Of a DNA stretch of 64,000 nt, positions 8,118 through 15,865 are shown one piece after another. Numbering within the stretch: the first letter of the stretch is position 1; each line of letters begins with the position of its first letter. Source of the stretch: Cladopsammia gracilis (taxonomy: Eukaryota; Cnidaria; Anthozoa; Scleractinia; Dendrophylliidae); the NCBI GenBank assembly GCA_022457155.1, contig JAJGOT010000029.1, positions 876,501-940,500 on the forward strand. Direction: 5' to 3'. The notes beneath the pieces are model-generated. The model saw only the letters and a list, made by a program, of their open reading frames with translations. It was not told the DNA's origin and did no database searches. The translations under genes and the position numbers were made by a program.

Positions 8118-9509
8118 ATGGCAGAAGGTGGATATGATATACCTGGCGAGAACGAGAATCCTTGGGAAGACTGGGGGATTGACCACGATGATGACGACGA
8201 AGAAGAAGAAGAAGAAGTTGACAGAACAACCGAGTTTACACCGGGAGCTGCATCCACCCCATATCATGGCGGTGAAGAGCATGAAATGCATACACTGCCT
8301 CGCGAACAGAGCGGTTTTGATCCTGAAGGCATCCCTCTGCTTGAAGGCGACTTCTTAGATGCAACGGAAAAAGCATCTAGAATCGATCAAGCTATGGACT
8401 GGCTTAAAAGCCACTTTCCGAAAATAAATCTCAGCCGAATAGGCCCTATTGGGTTTGGCAGAAAACCAGGAAACGAAAGCAAAATAGTCTCCTTTGGGCC
8501 AAGAGGCGGTGAAACTCCCGTTTTCAAGCAGGATGGTTCAGGGATTCTTAAAGCATTTACAGACACATACAAAGGGGCTCTTGGCCCAAGCGCTGAAGAT
8601 ATCATCGTTGAAGACAGAACATCAATAAGGGAAGAAGAACAAAGTCTAAGAGAGGAAGAAAAACAACTGAAGGAGGCGGAAAGAATTAATGCTGAACTGA
8701 AAAAAAGAACAGACAATCTACAAACCCTATCTCTAAGCATCGAAGAAACTAGAGAGAGAAGGGAAAATTTAGAAAAAGAACAAGGCTCTAATCTTGAAGC
8801 TCAAAACAGAATAGATGAGATGAAACGCCTGGAAAAAAAATATCAACGTGATATAGAAAATGAGAATAAAACAATAAAAGCACTTCAAAAACAAAAACAA
8901 GATGAAGACAAACTGCAGGCAAAGGTTGATAAAATAAAGGCAGCACTCTCTAGCAAAAAGAAAGAAAGAAATACCCTCGAAGCAAGACTGAACTCCACCA
9001 AGCCGCTGGATGAGTTAAACGAACAAGAGGCCGAGCTTGTACGACAAAACGAGGAAGACAAACGCGTGATAGAGGATGAGAACACTTCTCCCTCTGACAG
9101 AGAAGCCGCGGAAGCCCGTTTTGCTGAGCGAGAAGAAGAACGGGCAAGACTAAGAACACAGGTTCAGGAAAGAGAAGAAGCCTTGCCTCTTCGAGAGCGG
9201 GTCAAAAATATCTTCAAGAAATATGGCTGGACCCTTCAAGCAGTTGTTCTGGCTGCAGGTCTAGTCATAGGCGCTGTGACGATTGCTGCAATGAATGGCT
9301 TAAAGGCCGGCACCAAGGCTATTGGCAATGGGCTCAAAGCCCTAGGAAATAAGGTTGCCTCCATTCTGCCAGGCTTGATCGGCTCGATCGTGAACTTTAT
9401 CTTCAAAACGGCCGGCCAGGTTATCTCCTTCCTTGGCGAGCACGCCTGGCTGCTGATCCTTGCCGTTGTGGGCTTTATGATTGAAAGGATCATTAAGCGC
9501 AGGAGATAA
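8118..9509 (+). CDS. Long coiled-coil protein with C-terminal membrane segments (463 aa)
   Basis: The N-terminus is strongly acidic (runs of D and E at about 15-40). A coiled coil follows from about 165 to 370, extremely rich in E, K, R and Q. Next comes an amphipathic/hydrophobic domain (VVLAAGLVIGAVTIAAM, then Gly-rich repeats of GLKA...GNGLKALGNK). A final membrane segment, WLLILAVVGFMIERII, ends in KRRR. The overall plan suits a spike, fibre or membrane-scaffolding virion protein; no enzymatic motif is visible. Codon and composition style (A-rich in the coil) differs from the GC-richer capsid gene. The start follows the ATATACATC motif. Family known to me only as unnamed proteins in cnidarian elements. 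Confidence 0.7.
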   Translation: MAEGGYDIPGENENPWEDWGIDHDDDDEEEEEEVDRTTEFTPGAASTPYHGGEEHEMHTLPREQSGFDPEGIPLLEGDFLDATEKASRIDQAMDWLKSHFPKINLSRIGPIGFGRKPGNESKIVSFGPRGGETPVFKQDGSGILKAFTDTYKGALGPSAEDIIVEDRTSIREEEQSLREEEKQLKEAERINAELKKRTDNLQTLSLSIEETRERRENLEKEQGSNLEAQNRIDEMKRLEKKYQRDIENENKTIKALQKQKQDEDKLQAKVDKIKAALSSKKKERNTLEARLNSTKPLDELNEQEAELVRQNEEDKRVIEDENTSPSDREAAEARFAEREEERARLRTQVQEREEALPLRERVKNIFKKYGWTLQAVVLAAGLVIGAVTIAAMNGLKAGTKAIGNGLKALGNKVASILPGLIGSIVNFIFKTAGQVISFLGEHAWLLILAVVGFMIERIIKRRR

Positions 9510-11358
9510 TTATCTCATCCAGATAAACAAGCCTGCTAAAGCAAGCGCACCCACACCAATGAGCGCCTTGTTTACGTGATGCGGCTCGATCTTAGTCTCT
9601 TGTGTTGGGGCTGGTGTTGGTGTGGAGGCTAGTTGTGGTGTTGGGGCTGGCGCGGTGGTGGCTGGTTTTGGGTCTTTTAGAGCTATACCCTGTGCCTGTG
9701 TCGCCTGTTTGTGAATCGGGTTCGATCGGTGGCTGTTTGGTGGATTAATCTTTGTCGGCCCTCCGTCCATGGGGCGAAGGGAGGCTTTTTTTGTGGTAAG
9801 ATTGACATCATTGTTAACACCCAGCTTCATCCCTTGCGTTGCCTGCATAAGATTGTTGTTGTACCCCACCACGCTCTCTGTGTTGATAACCATGCGTGAC
9901 GGCATCAGCCAGCTCCCAGGGGCCACTACAAAGTTTAGCCACACTTTCGTTGCTTGGATGGCCTGCTGATAATGCTGTATGCTTAGAGATATGTCGTTCA
10001 GTCTTATAGCGTCCTCTAAGAGTGTGAGGAATACTCTCTGCGTTTCGAATGCTCGGCCTCCACTCCCAAGAATGCTGCTGCGAGTGTTTGCTTGTGCACC
10101 CAGAATGCAGTACACAAAGGCCTCGATTGACTGATTCATACGCGCGAGCCCTGGCTGTGTTAGCCCTTGTGCATAATTAGGCACAAAGTGCTCGAACTGA
10201 CTAACAGCGCCCTGGTCGTTACGAACGAAGTATATGCCGTTTGCTCGATAGTTTGGGTCTTTTCTGTCTGTGACGCGCTCGTCATCAAACAGGGCTAGAT
10301 CGGGATCAGGATAGTCGTAATCAGTAGAGTAGGGGCCCTCACCAGTAACCCAAATGTACACATTGCCAAGACCGTGGTTTTTGCCGTATGTGAAACGGAA
10401 GTCAGAATTGGGGTCGACACCAAACTCTTGGCAAACCCTCTTATAAGCGTCGATGTTGAACTTGTTGTCTTTCTGGTTGAATGTGGGGTCATCTGGCAAA
10501 GCACTCACGCTCTGTTCCCCACCCAGCTTGTAGAGGATTCGCCTTGTTGTGAAATATACGTGAAACCTGTAAAATGACCGTAGCTGTGGGGTTAGGGAGA
10601 GAGTCGAGTTCTTATCAAACAGAAGGTCACGCGAGATCCTGCAGCCAGTTGTTGCACACCACAAGGCGAAGTTTAGTTGTTGTGGCCAGAAACTCATATG
10701 CGGGCTGCCGAGCCACTTTCTCCCATATTTTGCAGTTGTGAACGTAATCTGTGTGTCTCTGAAAATGTTTCTGTATTTCGTTGTGAAATAATCAGTTGGT
10801 GTGACATAGATCTTTTGCGCTTCATCGTTCAAGACAGAGCCAATCATCATGTCTTTATCGATTGAGGTGGCGAAATCAACAGCCGGGATTGGTTTTTGTG
10901 TTTCGGTTTAACGTCAACTGATAGGGGAAAGCACCAATATACTCTAAACCAAGCGCGTCTTTCAGGGCTTGTGACCAATCCTTGTGCGGTATGTCTGAGG
11001 GCATAGCCCAGGAGCCTGGGCCCTTTATGAAAAGCACTTCTCCTGTGGCTTTGTGATTTTCGTCGAAAGAAACTTCTGTTGTAAATCTTGACATATCAGC
11101 GTGCTGGAAACGCCTTTTGAAGTCTGAGATAGCCTTAGCCTTAGCAGCTGTAGAGAGCTTTTCAGCCTCCGGAGAACTCATCCAAGCAAGTTGCGGATTT
11201 ACTGCGGGTTGTTTTTTGCTAATATACCTGCTCTGTTGGGGATAGAGGGGATTTTGGGGACATGGAAAAAACGGGGGTGGGGGCCCGTAATCGTGACCGC
11301 CAATGTCTAGACCGAGATTTGAACCAGGATTAAAACCACCAGGGCGTCTGCCAAACAT
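9510..11358 (-). pseudogene. Large structural-protein gene split by one frameshift (about 615 codons)
   Basis: Two minus-strand frames abut: 11,358-10,876 (160 codons, Gly/Pro-rich N-terminus starting MFGRRPGG) and 10,850-9,510 (446 codons). The downstream frame is open up to about 10,910 without needing the ATG at 10,850. It continues smoothly in composition, so the break lies between 10,876 and 10,910. A related PGSWxMPS motif occurs in both parts. The C-terminus is Pro/Thr/Ala-rich and ends in a membrane anchor (ALIGVGALALAGLFIWMR). The size is in the range of Polinton capsid proteins, so this is an alternative capsid or large minor virion protein candidate. The TATA-rich start region at 11,359 supports the N-terminal start. 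Confidence 0.7.
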
Positions 11359-11402
11359 GATTATATAAATATAAATATAAATATAATTTAAATATATACA
11401 CA
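11359..11402. promoter_or_regulatory. Divergent AT-rich start region (split structural gene / vertex-like gene)
   Basis: A 44-bp interval, almost pure A/T, contains repeated ATATAAATATAA units and ATATATACACA just before the plus-strand ATG. It is the second head-to-head pair in the element with this arrangement. Confidence 0.6.
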
Positions 11403-12081
11403 ATGGTTGTGTTAACAATCGTCGCACCTTCGAACCCTCACACCATCTACTTCGATCACCCGCTTCAGAAACCGAGTTACATAAGACTTGTCTCTTGTTC
11501 AATTTTCAATTCGTGGCATAATTTGAAACAAAGAGGACAAATATCTGTCAAAATATCAGGCTCGGAGGCTCAACCAACTATAATCACAATTGAGCCTAGT
11601 TTTTACACTCCTAGTAGTTTGGCAAAAACGATAGTTGACAAATACGAAGAACGGGTTATAGACCTTAAAACTGAATCGTATACACCTCTTGGTGCTATGG
11701 CGATTTTGAACCCAGGGGGTGAATATGTAATAGGTCTTTCCAATAATATCAGATTATTATTTGGCAAGGACCCACAAACGCCTCCACATATAACCAGTAA
11801 AAAATTCGCCTCACCAAGCACTTACTTTATCCACTGTGATCTGGTTGATAAAGAACAGAACCTGTTCAACGGTAAGCCTTCGACTGTCTTGGCTAAATTT
11901 GATCTTCGAGGTGAGCCATATGAGAAAATTTTCTATGAATCAACACAGCAAAACATCTTGCGTGACGTCTCGTCTGGCGATTACTGATGTAAACAGCATA
12001 ACACTGTCTGCGAGGGATGAGAACAATGACCTTTTCGACTTCAATAACATGCCGCTTGAATTTGAACTTGAGATCAATTAA
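11403..12081 (+). pseudogene. Conserved beta-rich minor capsid candidate, frameshifted near its 3' end
   Basis: The first frame (11,403-11,987) encodes 194 residues with alternating hydrophobic strands (TIVAPSNPHTIYF, YIRLVSCSIFNSW). The family-typical C-terminal strand region lies in another frame up to 12,081, ending PLEFELEIN. The frames switch at about 11,984-11,990, right after the residues SSGDY. The family is widespread in cnidarian and hydrozoan Polinton-like copies. Its size (about 225 residues) and all-beta look suit a single-jelly-roll penton/vertex protein, but that is inference. The ATATATACACA motif lies immediately before the ATG. Confidence 0.62.
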
Positions 12082-12101
12082 AAATTATATATATACAAAC
12101 G
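12082..12101 (+). promoter_or_regulatory. TATATAC start signal
   Basis: Reads TTATATATATACAAACG directly before the ATG at 12,102 and directly after the stop of the preceding gene. Confidence 0.6.
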
Positions 12102-12783
12102 ATGAGCTCGGCTAATGTGTTACCATCGGCTCCTGAATACAGCGAAACTCCATCGCTTTACCCAGACTTATCCAACGGTGAAGACTTCAGACTCAAGAAA
12201 ATTTCTGACTTGCAAAAGGAGCTTGAGTCGGAGGCTAATCATTACAGGCAAGTTGCTAAGAAATACAAGCGAACACACACCATTGTTCACGGAACCGCAG
12301 TAAGTTTTGGTTTCATTTCTACAGGCTTGTCTTCAGCCACAATCGCCACAGCTCTGAGCGGAGTTGGGCTCATAGCCAGCCCGGTTATTGCCGGCGTGGC
12401 AGCTATGACAGGTTTTTTCAGCGGCCGGCATCACTTTGTTTAGTAGGCGGCTTCAGAGAAAAATTACTAAACACGAGAAAATATACACACTCGCCCTTGC
12501 TAAACGAAACTCTGTCTTTGAGCTGGTTTCAAAGGCTCTAACTGACAAGCGTATCAGCGATTCAGAGTTCAAAATAATCCTCCGTGAAGTTGAGAGCTAT
12601 TATGAACTTAAGAACGAAATACGCTCTGGTGAAGCAAAGGCTGCCAACAAAGTAAACAAGCAAACTCAAACGCCAGATCTTGAAAAACTCAGAAAAGAAA
12701 TCCGCAAGGAAGAACGAGAAAAGATTCAAAAAAAGATTACTTCTCTAGCCGCTCAGTCGAGTTCAGATTTGAGAAACAACTGA
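12102..12783 (+). pseudogene. Membrane/helical structural protein, frameshifted (about 226 codons)
   Basis: Frame one (12,102-12,443) encodes an N-terminal helix, then a long Gly/Ser/Ala hydrophobic stretch (about 68-108) likely to enter a membrane. Frame two (12,436-12,783) continues with SRRLQRKITKHEKIYTLALA, a helical domain, and a charged coiled tail (EKLRKEIRKEEREKI). The two halves occur joined in related cnidarian elements, and the second frame has no ATG of its own near its start. The break is therefore a one-base shift at about 12,430-12,443. Function unknown; possibly a membrane-remodelling virion component. Confidence 0.65.
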
Positions 12784-13103
12784 ATACAGGATTCTCACTT
12801 AGCGTAACAAAGCGTAACACCAACGGGAGCCACATGTCACGCGACATGTCCTAAGCGCCTCAAAAAAAATTCCTAAGCGCACCATTTTTATGTTTTCAAA
12901 AGATTTATCAAAAATACATTCCTAAGCGCCCCAGTTTTAGTGAAAAAAGTGTTTTGGGGGCACTTCGGTATTTTTGGGGCGCTTCAGTATGTTCGAGAAG
13001 CTTCGAAAAGTTGTAATTTTCTAAATACGGCCATTACGCAATGTACCCGGAAATCACGGGGAACCCCCAATTGAAAAAAACAATTGTATTGTATTGTATA
13101 AAC
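12784..13103. promoter_or_regulatory. Intergenic repeat-rich region between late and early modules
   Basis: A 320-bp non-coding stretch. It has three direct copies of CCTAAGCGC (12,850; 12,872; 12,921), a related inverted GGGGCGCTTC near 12,976, and two AGCGTAAC copies near 12,800. An ACATGT-CACGCG-ACATGT dyad lies near 12,832-12,849. Such clustering in the largest gap of a compact viral genome suggests a replication or transcription control region. Confidence 0.5.
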
Positions 13104-13757
13104 ATGACTGACTTCACCGCACGGCTCAATGAACTTGACAAAGATCACAAATTCGCCATCCTTCGCTCGCTATACGGCAGCGATTATAGGAAAGAAATAC
13201 ACCGCTTGCGCCTGCCGGAAAAACTTTGCCATATCTACGAAGATATGGGGTTGGCAGAGATGGGGAAACAATATCTACAAGAACATTATAACGACTTGCA
13301 GCGTGAACGTTGGGCCCGAAGATTTCTGTCTTGTTATTCTTGCGGCGGCTCATTTTTGCAATCAAGCGATTCTTGTGAACTTTATTGCAAAAAATGCGGT
13401 CGTGTGGAAGTGCTAGAGGATTATGCTCCGGCATATACGGATCAAAACATTTTGTACAAGCCAAGGCAAAGACAGTCGGCGCGGTGTTATGCATTTGGGT
13501 ACGCTTTGACACGAATTAACAAAAAGATTGGATTGACTATCGACCAAATAAATGAGGTGAAACGTATTTTCAAACATATACAAGCTCGGCTTCCGAGAAT
13601 CTCTTATACGTTTGTGATCTACAAAATCCTGGACATTACAACGCCGCTTGAAGACCCGCAACGAGCGATTGTAAATTACCTGAGGCAACAGATGTCAAAC
13701 AATATGATAATTAAAAACGACCATTTATGGAACAATGCTTTCAAAGATCTTGAGTAA
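13104..13757 (+). CDS. Zinc-ribbon protein resembling poxvirus VLTF3-like late transcription factors
   Basis: The frame is open from an ATG at 13,041. The ATG at 13,104 (217 residues) is preferred because AT-rich TTGTATAAAC precedes it and the extension is unremarkable. About residues 70-105 form a zinc ribbon, CysX2Cys-X14-CysX2Cys (CYSCGG ... CKKCGR). Downstream, a YKPRQRQSARCYAFGYAL segment and two helices (TIDQINEVKRIFKHI; TFVIYKIL) recall the order seen in VLTF3-like proteins of large DNA viruses. There, a zinc ribbon precedes a YKRxxHF-type motif and an anticipatory helical domain. If so, it would control late genes of the element. A TFIIB-like or general zinc-ribbon protein is the alternative. 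Its 3' end overlaps the convergent exonuclease gene by 17 bp. Confidence 0.58.
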   Translation: MTDFTARLNELDKDHKFAILRSLYGSDYRKEIHRLRLPEKLCHIYEDMGLAEMGKQYLQEHYNDLQRERWARRFLSCYSCGGSFLQSSDSCELYCKKCGRVEVLEDYAPAYTDQNILYKPRQRQSARCYAFGYALTRINKKIGLTIDQINEVKRIFKHIQARLPRISYTFVIYKILDITTPLEDPQRAIVNYLRQQMSNNMIIKNDHLWNNAFKDLE

Positions 13758-14874
13758 AAGTTGCCGCTTTCTCAATAAGAAAGGCTTCTAACATGGCACT
13801 GTCATCGCCGATGTTGTCTTCAAAAGTTTCACCAGGTATGGTTTTCTCAAGGTGTTTTTGATTTGATAAATTTTCATGTATTTTTCTGCGAAGCCTTGCC
13901 AAGTTCTCGTGAAATCGTTCGACCTTCGGTTGAATACTGTTCAAAAATCCCTCGTGCTTGACAATTTGAAGCTCTGTGACATTCAACAATTTCCATGAAA
14001 ACAAAGCAACCGGCTTCGGCCCCTCATCTGGAGCAAGGAGAGCCTTTTTCATTCTGATGTAACGCAAAAACTCTTCATCTACGTATTCTTTGCTGAACGA
14101 CATTCTGACCGCACCGTAAGAACACCATAGGTCTTTCTCGGCTATTGAAGCCATTATTTGCTCAAATGTCTGAGTTTGTTTAAGAGCACCAATGTCAATA
14201 AGTTTAGTTTGATTGCGTGTAAACTTTTGTTTTGAAAACAGATAACATATGCCCCAGGCAAGCGCTGTGTGACATTTTGTTTTGTAAATACTTCCGCCGT
14301 TTAAAAGATTATTATGATTCGAACTTGGCTCTATCTGGTTTAGAGAACACATTCCGAAGTAAGAATCGACAAAAAGGCCTTTGTTGACCATAGATCCGCT
14401 AAAACAAAGGCCAGTTTGTATCTGGGGTGTATAATAACTAGGCACTCGAGTCATAGCTATTTTCCGCTTGAAAGGACATTTGAACTCCAAAAGAATTAAA
14501 TTATTATCTTTGTCAAGATAATAGCCGTCAGGACTGCATATAATCTTTCGAAACAATGGGTGATCTGTTGCCAGATTGAGGGATATAGAATGGGCAAAAA
14601 CTCTAGCAGAGTGCTTCTGCTCAAAATATTTACGGGCAAGCGGTTCGAACAGATTGCCCCAGGTACAGGCCGTATTGCTATGCATGTCTGATGGCTGTAA
14701 TTTCTTTAAAAGCAAGTTCTTTGGTGTTTCAAATGGCGAAACTCCGGTCAAGGCTGCAATTTCGGATGCCCCAAGAGTATTTTGTCGATAACTCACCCAG
14801 TCGGCGCTCTTTTGTTTTAGACCAGTGTTCCTAGATTTGAGAAAGTTCAAGAACCCTTGTGTTGTCGTCATCAT
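13741..14874 (-). CDS. YqaJ-type viral recombinase / PD-(D/E)XK exonuclease (377 aa)
   Basis: The YqaJ nuclease fold is recognisable. WVSYRQNTLGASEIAAL (about 26-42) is the conserved R..-GASE entry motif. WGNLFEP with E77 follows, then the core SPDGYY with D116 and LEFKCP with E130 and K132. YTPQIQTGL (about 148-156) supplies the Q-containing helix. The core nuclease residues are present. These enzymes are 5'-3' exonucleases that work with annealing proteins in recombination-dependent replication of phages and eukaryotic DNA viruses. The C-terminal third is basic and helical. It is the last gene of a three-gene minus-strand cluster whose neighbours overlap by 4 bp (14,871-14,874). Confidence 0.82.
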   Translation of the reverse strand: MMTTTQGFLNFLKSRNTGLKQKSADWVSYRQNTLGASEIAALTGVSPFETPKNLLLKKLQPSDMHSNTACTWGNLFEPLARKYFEQKHSARVFAHSISLNLATDHPLFRKIICSPDGYYLDKDNNLILLEFKCPFKRKIAMTRVPSYYTPQIQTGLCFSGSMVNKGLFVDSYFGMCSLNQIEPSSNHNNLLNGGSIYKTKCHTALAWGICYLFSKQKFTRNQTKLIDIGALKQTQTFEQIMASIAEKDLWCSYGAVRMSFSKEYVDEEFLRYIRMKKALLAPDEGPKPVALFSWKLLNVTELQIVKHEGFLNSIQPKVERFHENLARLRRKIHENLSNQKHLEKTIPGETFEDNIGDDSAMLEAFLIEKAATFTQDL

Positions 14875-15296
14875 TGATATACAAAGGGAAAGTGTTTTTT
14901 CAATTGATAAAAACCGAGCATCTCTGTTCGAAACGCTGCGAGTGATGTCTTGCCTTCGATGAAATCCGCAACAAATCTTGCATTACGGATCCTGTGTAAA
15001 GGGTCAAGATCATTCAGGCTTATAAAAGTTTTTTGTTCTTGCTCATCAAGCCATGCATTCAGCTCATGCTGGCTGATGTTTGAGTTTGCAAGGACATCTC
15101 GAATAACCACCGATGATGGCGGTGGTGGTAAAACCGCCTCATGTTCGTGAAGAACTAGAAGGTTTCTTCTAAAAGGTGGGCAACCCTTATTCATATGATT
15201 ATAAAACGTTGACACGCAAACCATTCGCTGACAGACGGGGCAGGGGAGTTTTGAATTACTTGCCTTCAGTTGAGCAGCAAAAAGTAGCATAGGCAT
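14871..15296 (-). CDS. C2H2/C2HC-like zinc-finger protein (about 141 aa)
   Basis: A CPVC...H...C arrangement (LPCPVCQRMVCVSTFYNHM, then KGC) near the N-terminus forms a single zinc finger. The rest is helical and acidic (ELNAWLDEQEQKTF). The start at 15,296 is chosen because GTATACACG precedes it; an in-frame codon at 15,326 overlaps the upstream gene and lacks the motif. Probably a DNA- or RNA-binding accessory factor of the replication/recombination module. No named family recognised. Confidence 0.6.
   Translation of the reverse strand: MPMLLFAAQLKASNSKLPCPVCQRMVCVSTFYNHMNKGCPPFRRNLLVLHEHEAVLPPPPSSVVIRDVLANSNISQHELNAWLDEQEQKTFISLNDLDPLHRIRNARFVADFIEGKTSLAAFRTEMLGFYQLKKHFPFVYQ
14875..14887 (-). 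promoter_or_regulatory. TATATC start signal of exonuclease gene
   Basis: Reads TTTGTATATCA before the double ATG, inside the 3' end of the preceding gene. Confidence 0.45.
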
Positions 15297-15307
15297 CGTG
15301 TATACAA
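15297..15307 (-). promoter_or_regulatory. TATAC start signal of zinc-finger gene
   Basis: Reads CTTGTATACACG directly before the ATG. Confidence 0.5.
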
Positions 15308-15322
15308 GGGGTAAGCGTTTAT

Positions 15323-15559
15323 TCAATTGGTGATAACGGCGACAAGTTGTTGTGGAGTCAGTCTTTGTGCGGCTTCAAGAATATATTTCGGTACAATGGA
15401 TGGAGGAGATGTTTGCCCTCGAGTTTCTTCAACACATTTACAGAGTTCGCCTTTTTTTCCTTTTCTGCATCCATAGCAAAGAAGACTTCCATGTCTTGAG
15501 TAATTAAAGGCCGTTCGTTTACTTGATTGTGTCAGAACGCTCTTTCTTCCTCTCCCCAT
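15323..15559 (-). CDS. Small basic Cys-cluster protein (78 aa)
   Basis: The N-terminus is very basic (MGRGRKSVLTQSSKR), followed by a cysteine cluster (CYGCRKGKKGELCKC) suited to zinc binding. A short helical C-terminus follows (LEAAQRLTPQQLVAVI). It is the outermost gene next to the right terminus and first in the minus-strand cluster. It lacks the TATATAC motif at its start, unlike most genes here. Function unknown; a nucleic-acid-binding regulator is plausible. Confidence 0.5.
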   Translation of the reverse strand: MGRGRKSVLTQSSKRTAFNYSRHGSLLCYGCRKGKKGELCKCVEETRGQTSPPSIVPKYILEAAQRLTPQQLVAVITN

Positions 15560-15679
15560 CGTCGCTTAGGTACCTAGGAGAGGGGTTTCTCCGATTGGTT
15601 ATGTCTAGCTTGCTGTGTTCAAATAACGGTTTATTAGGGGCTGTAACAGCTTAAAAATATAAGAGAACCCCCGGGCCGG
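15560..15679. promoter_or_regulatory. Subterminal non-coding region of Polinton-like element
   Basis: A 120-bp gap between the outermost gene and the terminal palindrome. It contains AAAAATATAAG near 15,652 and a CCCCCGGGCCGG GC-block at 15,667-15,679. It is the natural place for the promoter of the right-hand minus-strand cluster. Confidence 0.4.
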
Positions 15680-15865
15680 AGTAGTATATAAGGAGTCAGT
15701 CAAATTCACGTTTTTTCTGAAGACCCAAAATAAGCCGCCAAACGCCTGAGTTAACACCCCACAAGGCGAATACAATGAGCCCTGTGGGGTGTTAACTCAG
15801 GCGTTTGGCGGCTTATTTTGGGTCTTCAGAAAAAACGTAATTTGACTGACTCCTTATATACTACT
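15680..15865. repeat. Terminal palindrome, 83-bp arms, ~19-bp loop
   Basis: The left arm (15,681-15,763) and right arm (15,783-15,865) are reverse complements apart from one base indel (ATTCACG versus ATTACG). Both arms begin AGTAGTATATAAGG when read from outside. Host repeat A sequence starts within a few bases to the right. This is taken as the right end of the Polinton-like element, in palindromic form. Confidence 0.85.

Larger units (their letters stand above)
1..15865. mobile_element. Polinton/Maverick-type (adintovirus-like) integrated viral element, left end outside window
   Basis: The set of a family B DNA polymerase fragment, rve-type integrase, A32/FtsK-like packaging ATPase and likely double-jelly-roll capsid protein is the established signature of Polintons/Mavericks and adintoviruses. 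The genes are tightly packed, often separated by 10-40 bp or overlapping by 4 bp, unlike the gene-poor DNA to the right. Replication genes lie at the edges and structural genes in the middle. The right boundary is placed at 15,865, where a palindrome ends and dispersed repeat A begins. Inward from that end the sequence starts AGTAGTATATAAGG; Polinton termini typically start with AG. The left terminus and most of the polymerase are not in the window. No adenain-like cysteine protease was recognised. One 2.24-kb insertion and five broken reading frames show decay. Confidence 0.85.

Noticed and set aside
12436..12783. Separate gene for the 115-codon frame
   Set aside because: It has no ATG near its start, overlaps the preceding frame by 8 bp, and the two parts form one conserved family, so a frameshift is more likely.
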